A DNA stretch of 64,000 nt. It comes from Megascapheus bottae. Lineage: Eukaryota > Chordata > Mammalia > Rodentia > Geomyidae. The first letter of the stretch is position 1. The number at the start of each line of letters is the position of its first letter. Position numbers and translations under genes: made by a program. The stretch is from positions 18,168,610 to 18,232,609 of the forward strand of contig JANJXV010000025.1 of assembly GCA_024803745.1 (NCBI GenBank), read 5' to 3'. Below, in pieces: positions 57,153 through 64,000 of this stretch. The notes beneath the pieces were generated by a model. That model did no database searches. It had not been told where the DNA came from and saw only the letters and a program-made list of their open reading frames with translations.

Positions 57153-57346
57153 TGCCAGTCCTCGAGTCTGAACTCAGGGCTTGTATACCGACTATCCCTA
57201 AGTTTCCTTTGCTCAAGGCTAGCGCTCTACCACTTGAGCCACAGCACCACTCCTAGCTTTTTCTGTGTATGTGGAACTGAGAAAACAAACCCAGGGCTTC
57301 GTGCACGCTAGGCACACACTCTATCACTAGGCCACACTACCAGCCC
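57153..57346 (-). mobile_element. Second SINE-B inserted into the same SINE-A
   Basis: GCCAGTCCTCGAGTCTGAAC to CTATCACTAGGCCACACTACC. No clear duplication remains. Confidence 0.9.
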
Positions 57347-57447
57347 TTTGATGATTAACTGAAGAGTCTCATGACTTTCCCAAGCTGGCTTGGAAACCTT
57401 GATCCTCCAACCTCAGCCTCCTGAATAGCCTGGCATTATAGACATGA
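57347..57447 (-). mobile_element. SINE-A, part 3 of 3
   Basis: GATGATTAACTGAAGAGTC to TAGACATGAGCTACCCG completes the host element. Confidence 0.85.
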
Positions 57448-58344
57448 GCTACCCGACTTACAATCTCTATGGTTGCAAGCACATGGTTGCTTCAGATGTA
57501 AAACATCACACAGTGAATACTGCTCTCATAATCCTCCTCAGTCAGGGCTCCCCACCTCTAAATCTGACTTGGGTGTCTTGTTTTGTGTACGACAAGGATT
57601 TGCCTATAAACAACATGCTTCTTATTTTGCATGCTTATAAACGTCCAGGGACAGAACTGTATGAAATGATCACAGCCCTCTGCTTTTTCCTACCCACTGT
57701 GATGTAGTTGAGATTCAGCCTGCAAGACAGGTGCAGCACTTCTTCATTTATGTAACTGCTCTAGAGACACCATCATGGGAATATATTACAACTTATCCAT
57801 TTCCCTCTGAAGGGACTGCGATATTACCTCAGATTCCTGACACCCCCCTCCCACCCCAATATGAATAGTGATTCAGGACTGCATGTGTCGGAGAGGGAGA
57901 GAGGGTCTCTGAACAAATTCCAGGTTCTAACCCAGAGGAAAGTCATTAAAAAAATATATCATAGGTAAAAACCACCATTTGAAAATAGAGATTTGTATGT
58001 GTGTGCTGGGACATACCATAGAAGATGTGTATTCATCTAGTATGGCATTATGGGCTGTAATTTTTAGGGGGGGGCTGGTAATTTTTACATGTATTATTTC
58101 AGATAACCAAACTGCACCCTAAAATTCCATTGCCAACTCACACCCTTGCCAGCATTGTGAGATTGTCCATTAACTTGTCTTTACTGGCATGTTGGCATGA
58201 CTGGAAAACAATTTTCCCCAATCTGTTGTGTATGGTCTGTCAGTTTTAATTTGGAAATCCTTGATTATGAGAGAGGGGAACATATCAACTTATTTCTTAC
58301 CAAAATATTCTTTTCTTGGGAGTCGTATGTTAATATTCTTCTTT
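57448..58344. mobile_element. Ancient L1 remnant, left part
   Basis: Patches typical of the old L1 3' region: TTCATTTATGTAACTGCTC, GGAATATATTACAACTTATCC, TTGCCAACTCACACCCTTGCC. Separated from its continuation by a SINE-A at 58345. No open frame of length survives. Confidence 0.55.
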
Positions 58345-58579
58345 TGTGTGTATGTGTACTACCAGGACTTGAACTCAGGGCCTCACATTCTCACTTGGCT
58401 TTTTCACTGAGGGCTGATGTTCTACCACTTGAGCCACATTTTCACTTCTGGCATTTTGCTAGTTAAAGAGGTTAAGAGTCTCCTGGACTTCCTTGCGCAG
58501 GCTAATTTCAAATTGGGATCCTCAAATCCCAGTCTCATGAGTAGCTAGGATTGTAGGTGTGACCCACCAGTATCCCAGT
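58345..58579 (-). mobile_element. SINE-A inserted in the L1 remnant
   Basis: TGTACTACCAGGACTTGAAC to GGTGTGACCCACCAGTATCCC. Confidence 0.88.
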
Positions 58580-58745
58580 TATATGTCAATATTTTTAAAC
58601 CTGTATTTTGATTGGATTGATTGTATTAATTTACAGTAATTAAATATATATGTATTCTGAATATTAACCCTTAAATAGTATGCTTATTGCAAATATCCTC
58701 TCCCAATCTGTGATGTCTTGTTTCATTCTGCATAGTCAAAGGATC
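58580..58745. mobile_element. Ancient L1 remnant, right part
   Basis: TATTCTGAATATTAACCC, CTTATTGCAAATATCCTC and CCCAATCTGTGATGTCTTG match the order of the old L1 3' region as I remember it. Confidence 0.65.
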
Positions 58746-59029
58746 TTGGCCAACCTCTGATCTCCTGACAACCATGAGGCAAAGGGATCCATGTCAGAGA
58801 GAGACCTCTGGAGCAAAATAAAGGCCTTAATCTTCTCTTGATAAATATTGGGTAGCCAGAAAATAGCTCACTAAAAAAAAAATTCTGTCAGATCAGGCCA
58901 GCACAGATGAAGGTTTCATGCAGGATGCCTACTTAAGTCAGAATTTGACTTCTATCCAACGTTCTAGAAGCAATGACAAGTCTCCACAAGTAGCCCAAAG
59001 CCTCTTTCTTTCCATTGTCCCTGGAAGCA

Positions 59030-59145
59030 GTGATTATTTCTATTTTATAGATGGACCAAGACAAAGGAAATGGCTTTTCCCTGATCACAATGAAAGCAAG
59101 ACCAGGGGGGAGCCAGGTCCCATATCCCCTGACCACCACCTGACA
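59030..59145 (-). mobile_element. MIR remnant
   Basis: TATTTTATAGATGGACCAAG, GCTTTTCCCTGATCACAATG and GGGAGCCAGGTCCC follow reverse MIR order. Confidence 0.5.
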
Positions 59146-59170
59146 AAAAGTTCAAATCCAGAACAGTGGG

Positions 59171-59415
59171 AGTTTTTGTTTGTTTGCTTGTTTTGTCAGT
59201 TGTGAGGCTTGGCTGTGCAGCTTAAACAGGACCTGGCCACTGTTCCTGAGCTATTTTGTTCTACCACTTTGAGCCATAGCTTCACATCTGGTGTTCTTAT
59301 AGTCAACTGAAGAGTCTCATCCACTTTCCTGCCTGGGCTGGTTTTGAACCACGATTCTCAGATCGCAGCCTCCTGAATAGCTAGGATTACAGGCATGAGC
59401 CACCAGGACCCAACC
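59171..59415 (-). mobile_element. SINE-A with target-site duplication
   Basis: TTTGTCAGTTGTGAGGCTTGG to CATGAGCCACCAGGACCC. ACAGTGGG at 59163-59170 and 59416-59423. Confidence 0.88.
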
Positions 59416-59629
59416 ACAGTGGGTGTTTTGAAGCCAGAAGATCCACAGGTCTTAGAGACCTCAGGAAGAGGTGGCTCATTCCTTAAGGGCAGTTTTATCC
59501 TGAACTTTTAGCTATGTATTTGTGGAATGAAAAGGAATAGATGAAGGGCAAAAAAAGTCACCTTCAGCTGGACCTGTCAAGAGGAACCAGAAACAAGCTC
59601 ACCAGGGCCGGAGTCTCCTTGGGAGAGGG

Positions 59630-59698
59630 AAGAGATAGGTTTCATTTATCTCTTTATGTCCAGAACCTAGCATAATTCTTCAGAGAGTCAAGAAATAT
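59630..59698 (+). mobile_element. L2 3'-end remnant
   Basis: TTATGTCCAGAACCTAGCATA, then GTCAAGAAATATCTAGATGG resembles the LINE2 terminal CCTAGCACAGTGCC/AATAAATATTTG order and runs into a GATG microsatellite. Confidence 0.55.
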
Positions 59699-59990
59699 CT
59701 AGATGGATGGATAGATGGATGGGTGAATGGATGAGGGTGTGGGTGGATGGATGGGTGGGTGGGTAGATGGATGGATGGATGAGTGGATAGATGAATGGAT
59801 AAATAGATGGATGGATACATGAGTAGTAATAGCTAGATTAGTGAGAAGATGGATGGATGAGTAGAAGGATGATAGATAAAGAGATGGTCAGACAGAATGA
59901 TGGACAGGTGGGTAGATAAAATGACACATGATTAGCTAGGCAGGTAGTTGGCTAAACTGACATTTGGGATAATGGTTGGATGGGTGGGTG
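59699..59990 (+). repeat. (GATG)n, degenerating to the right
   Basis: GATG/GGTG/GATA tetranucleotides, dense to about 59850 and patchy to 59990. Confidence 0.94.
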
Positions 59991-61406
59991 GCTGCTTCCC
60001 TATCCTTTAGGGCAGGGTTGCTTTCAGTTTAACTTCGCAAGCAGGCAGCCAAACCTGGCAATCTTATCTTGGGTTCTAGAATTATTCACCCCCTCCCAAA
60101 AAAGAATCTAAGTGGCATAACTATAAGAAATAATTGTTTCTAATTGGATTAAATTAGTCTGGCCGTATCATAGATGTATTTTTATATAACTTTATTATTC
60201 CATTTGAGGCTTATTACCCAGAATGGGCATCCCTCACTAGAGGATGAATCTCCAGTTCTGTGGCTCCATCCATTGCTGTAGCACTCATGGCCAGAAGCTG
60301 TGAGGCTTTGAGGTAAAGGACAGGGTTGATTCCTAGAGGTGGGCTGAAAATACAAGGGTTGCTCTAAGCACTCCCCTAGCTAACTCACTGCCAGTCAGGT
60401 GAACCTACCTAGATCCAGTGAGGGAGGGAAAAGGTGTCAGGACAAGATAGGCCCACTTGGCTTCTGGCCACAGAGGCTTCTGGCCCCTGTCTAGATCCAT
60501 TCACCAACTCTTAATCACAGCAGGCTCCCCCTCATCCAATCTGCTACCTGACAAACGCCAAGGGAGTCTGCCATATGTCCTTCAGTCACCTCCAATCAGG
60601 AACCGGAGGAAAGTGATACAGTCCAGCTGGCCCCAAAGGACAGGCCAGAGCTGCAGGTGGCGGGGTGGGAGTGGGGTAAATCAGAGCCTTTGGCAGTCTC
60701 CTTTGCCCATACCTGGATCAAGATCTGATCACAGGTTACTTGGGAGAAAAAAGAGGAGTTTGACTCAATCAGGAAACAAGGAAACCTTGGTTCCTGAAAA
60801 AAAAAAAATGCATCTACCAGGGCTACCTGGTGACCCATGGAGTCAAGTCCAAGTTCCCAGTTTAAGAGAGCCATACCATATGGTCCAGCATGGCCTGCCC
60901 TCTCCAACTTGGCTCCCAGGCCTCTGGCACCTCCTGTTCCATCCATACTGATGTGCAGGTGATGCAGCACCTTTGTCTCTGTGTTCTACCTGCAAGGACA
61001 GCCCTCTTTCTCCTTCCAATCTCTGACTACTGCAACCTCAAATTGTATCTTTCCTGACACAGGGCTGCCCTACCTTCCTGGCACCTTTCCCAACACTCCA
61101 GATGATTATGATCTCTGCTTCTTCTGAAAGATCAATTTGACTATAGTTCACATTACAACCTTGGGGCATCTGACTGCAAAGCTCTGGAAGATCAAGCGCC
61201 CTGGCTCTGAGTCGAGTCCAATACAGACCCAGCCTCTGCTCTAGGATCTGCCTACCATTAGACTATCATTAAAGAAGAACAAAAGGTGTGACTGGACAAG
61301 ACAGCCAAATTGCCTGATCCCGAATCACTCTGAGCTTGTCAGAGATGAAAAAATGCTTTTTTTTTTTTCCCTAGGTCCTGTGAATTAACTAAAAGGCCCT
61401 AACTTT
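59991..61406. other. Unique block, conserved-looking core and L2-like part
   Basis: 60090-60240 (AAATAATTGTTTCTAATTGG, AAATTAGTCTGGCC, TTATATAACTTTATTATTCC) is a candidate conserved element. 60840-61150 (GTCCAGCATGGCCTGCCC, TTTCCTGACACAGGGC) resembles forward L2. Frames here lack domains. Confidence 0.42.
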
Positions 61407-61418
61407 AATCTGTGCCTC

Positions 61419-61488
61419 TGTGTGTGTGTGTGTATGTGTGTTGATCCTAGGGCTTGAATTCAGGGCCTGGGCACTGTCCCTGCGCTTT
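61419..61488 (-). mobile_element. Severely truncated SINE-A with TG tail inside a target-site duplication
   Basis: A TG run (61419-61440) and only the 3' end of the right arm (GGGCTTGAATTCAGGGCC), flanked by perfect 12-base ATCTGTGCCTCT at 61407-61418 and 61489-61500. Confidence 0.9.
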
Positions 61489-61500
61489 ATCTGTGCCTCT

Positions 61501-62407
61501 TTATTTGGGCTACTCTCTGATACAGTCAACTTTGTAATCACCAAGGAAGACCACAGATTCAGTGAGAACCATCTTGTGTGGCAAGCAAACTGCCCCTCAC
61601 ACCAACAATGCCTTCTTATCATCCTAAAGCAAATCGCCAAAAGCTTGAGAGATCACCTCGTTCTTGGCCTGTCCCGATGACAAAGTAATCAGTTCTCTGG
61701 AATTCCTTCAGGAACGAAGACTGAGCTAATGGTCTACCAGGCCATGCAATCGATCTCTGTTCTCTGCCCTGCACCCTGTCTGTTCCTTTGGTATATGGGA
61801 GTGAATAGTCACTTAAGACTCCTACACTTTAGTCCTGGGGGTCTAAAAAACCTGGTTTCACACCGAGTGCCATCCTGTGCCGGACACATGAGGAAGTTCA
61901 AGGTCATAGAGCCAAAGTCAGATCCGGGCCTGCCATGGAGAAAGTCTCAGTGGGGGAGGATGCAAGAGAGCACTTGTGACCAAATAATTGTCTTCTGGGG
62001 TGGAAGAGGCCAAAAGGGCTGTGTGCACTGTGAAGGTCTGTGGGAGTCAGAAGAGCTTTTTCCCAGCAGCAATGGCTAATAAGAATAAAGGAGCAATGGG
62101 TCCACGGATAAAGTGGGGGTAAGGGCTGAGGAAGGACTTCCAGAATGTGCTACAAGCACGCAAGCGTTGACATGAGGGTTCTCTGTATGAGACAGCAGAT
62201 CCCTGGTTCAAATCTTCGCTCCACTACTTATGAGCTACAATGGCCTTGGATCTTGTCCCTTGTCTGAAAGATGGAAGTGTCAGGGATACGTTACCCTGAC
62301 ACTGTGGTGAGCCAGAAAAGGAAGCTGGAGCAGGGGTAGAGCCCAACCCGTCAACCTTTCTCCTTCCAACTCTGCATTCTGGCCAAAATATACCCAAAGA
62401 ACTCAGG
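61501..62407. other. Unique sequence with MIR remnants
   Basis: A reverse MIR scrap lies near 61880-61935 and a forward MIR at 62185-62300 (CCTGGTTCAAATCTTCGCTCC, ATGGCCTTGGATC). No exon seen. Confidence 0.5.
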
Positions 62408-62624
62408 AACCAGGTGCAGGTGGCTCATACCTATAATCCTACTCAGGAGGCTAAGATCTGAGGATCATAGCTCAAAGCCAGCCCAGGCAGGAAAAGTCTA
62501 TGGGACTACTACAAAAAAAGCTAAAAAGTGGCACTGTGGTTCAAGTGGTACAGGGCTAGCTCCTTTTGTTCAGGGACAGTGTCCAGGCCCCAAGTTCAAG
62601 CCTCAGGTCCAGGAAAAAAAAAAA
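62408..62624 (+). mobile_element. SINE-A, linker shortened
   Basis: AACCAGGTGCAGGTGGCTC to CAAGCCTCAGGTCCAGG plus A tail. The TCTCCAATTAACCACC part is deleted. Confidence 0.88.
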
Positions 62625-63112
62625 GGAATTCCAAGTTTCCACTCTTGGCGGGTATAGTAGGGTTTTCCCCATGCATCTGCATACTATTCTTGGGGCAGTG
62701 CCATCCTCAAGCCCAGTTCCTCTTGGAGGAGAAAGCTCACCCGCCTCTCCCTTCCCTGGCAATGCCAGGCTGCAGGCACAAATACAGGCTCGTGACTCTC
62801 TCCCTGGAGGAGTAAAGTTTCCTGCAGAGCCCTGCCTACGCTGCCCCTGGGCACACAACATGTTGGGAGTGTCGTGTCCTTTCGCTGCCCACCTAGTGCC
62901 AGGAGGGACGATGCTGTCATGGCTGCCAGCTCTACCTGACGATGCCAGCCCAGCTCCTGCCGGTCTGCTTCTGCCACATTCTAGGCAGGTGTCCCCACCC
63001 CCTCGCCAGTTCTTGAGCCTCTCTGTGTGTCATTTATTTTGAGTTCCACTCTTAGGGAGCAGATGGCTAACACTGAGCTGGACAGAATGTGTTACCTCCT
63101 CTATTAATAACA

Positions 63113-63115
<3 letters not shown>
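62625..63115. other. Unique intronic sequence
   Basis: About 490 bases, GC-balanced. The 158-residue frame across it begins inside a SINE and is not called a gene. Confidence 0.45.
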
Positions 63116-63173
<58 letters not shown>

Positions 63174-63180
63174 TGTGCAC
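63116..63180 (+). repeat. (TG)n with GC end
   Basis: TG run to about 63169, then CGCGTGTGCACGC. It abuts the 3' end of a reversed SINE-A. Confidence 0.97.
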
Positions 63181-63358
63181 GCGCTGCTCCTGGGACTTGA
63201 ACTCAGGGCCTGAGGCACTACTTAGTACTCTTAACATTTGCGCCATAGCTCTACTTGCCGCTTTTTCTTTGTGGTTAATAGGAGATAGGAGTCTCATAGA
63301 TTTTCTGGCCCTGGCTGTCTTCCAATCAGGATCCTCAGATCTCAGCCTCCTGAGCCTC
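63181..63358 (-). mobile_element. SINE-A, outer head missing
   Basis: GCTCCTGGGACTTGAACTCAGG to ATCTCAGCCTCCTGAGCC. Confidence 0.9.
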
Positions 63359-63794
63359 CTCATCCCTTCCAGTCCCCAAACTCATCCTCACCTTGGCAGA
63401 GAACTGCCCCTGAGGGTAGGGCATGCTTCACCCAAACCTGGTCATTTCTGGTTTTCCCTAGGAGCCATCTATGAAAGAAAACAATCCAAGAGACCTCCTA
63501 GAGGCTTGCAGGCGGTGACAGTCAAGAGCTGAAAGATGGACAGAGAGGCTGGTTGGACTGACCTTCCACTGTCCTGTCATCCCAGCCATCCAGGACTCAG
63601 GACAAGGCTGGGCTGCCTTAACCCTCTTCAAAGTATCTCCTGGCCTCGGTGACACGCTCTTCTCCTCATTAAATTCTTTCTCATTTTCTCACCTACAGCC
63701 TAGGGAGAAGACAGAAGACACAGCCCAGACACACTACAACTCTGGGGATCCCAGGTCACCCCTACCTTCTCTGTGCCTCCATTTCTACGCCTCA
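63359..63794. other. Unique intronic sequence
   Basis: About 430 bases with no recognised feature. Confidence 0.4.
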
Positions 63795-63872
63795 CATGTG
63801 TAATCTTTGCTTTTCAAGAGGCTAAGATCGAAGGCTCTTGAGTCAAGCCAGCTTAAGTAAGAAAGCCCATGC
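63795..63872 (+). mobile_element. SINE-A head fragment
   Basis: CACATGTGTAATCTTTGC and GTCAAGCCAGCTTAAGTAAG, cut off by the next element. Confidence 0.6.
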
Positions 63873-63873
63873 G

Positions 63874-64000
63874 AGGGCTGGGAGTTTGGGCCTAGTGGTA
63901 GAGTGCTTGCCTAGCATGCACAAAGACCAGGGTTTGATTCTTTGGTACCACATAGAGAGAAAAAAAGCCAGAAGTGGAGCTGTGGCTCACGTAGGAGAAT
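63874..64000 (+). mobile_element. SINE-B, truncated by window end
   Basis: GGGCTGGGAGTTTGGGCC, complete ID-like head, and the start of the right arm (GTGGAGCTGTGGCTCACG). Confidence 0.92.

Noticed and set aside
60457..60951. 164-residue plus-strand frame
   Set aside because: Passes into an L2-like stretch and an A12 run, with no domain or conserved pattern recognised.

Overview
This is vertebrate, not microbial, DNA. About 64 kb of mammalian gene-body sequence carries two short coding exons on the minus strand, roughly ninety interspersed repeats and many microsatellites. The dominant SINE has a 7SL/B1-like head fused to a tRNA-like right arm. A second SINE joins an ID-like head to the same right arm and matches what I know of IDL-Geo, the dimeric SINE described as specific to geomyoid rodents. 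A kangaroo rat, pocket mouse or pocket gopher is therefore the most likely source. The species is inferred.

Coding content: two exons of a multiple-EGF-like-domain receptor, best match MEGF11 (paralogue of MEGF10, relative of Drosophila Draper and C. elegans CED-1). In transcript order they are 3069-2823 (247 nt) and 1298-1178 (121 nt). They join in frame across a phase 2 junction (TA|C, tyrosine) and encode consecutive cysteine-rich EGF/laminin-type modules directly after the N-terminal EMI/first-EGF part of the protein. The next exon lies left of base 1. The exon coding the EMI domain must lie beyond base 64000, so bases 3070-64000 appear to be one large 5'-side intron.

Layout: 1-3100 holds the exons, with a GC-rich, G-run-rich (on the coding strand) tract just downstream of the 2823 donor. 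From 3100 to 64000 the sequence is intronic. It contains SINE-A (7SL-like head) and SINE-B (ID-like head, IDL-Geo-like) in both orientations, several with clear target-site duplications and some nested. It also has ancient MIR, L2 and L1 remnants, one probable solo LTR, and CA/TG, GA, GGAA/GGGA, CTTT, TCTA and GATG microsatellites. Between the repeats are unique AT-rich blocks that look like conserved non-coding elements: about 8080-8260, 18400-18640, 19060-19400, 21540-21720, 44060-44460, 47252-47450, 47900-48070, 60090-60240. There are also recognisable factor motifs: two CTCF-like sites (18981, 21853), two RFX X-box-like palindromes (25301, 28607) and four octamers.

I found no complete protein-coding gene, CRISPR array, operon or other self-contained novel system. 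The long open frames are antisense to the exons, run through repeats or have no recognisable family. The most interesting items are the tRNA-like second arm of the SINEs, CA tails lying inside a target-site duplication, the paired CTCF and RFX motifs, and the candidate intronic enhancers. All sequence comparisons to other species are from memory; no search was run.
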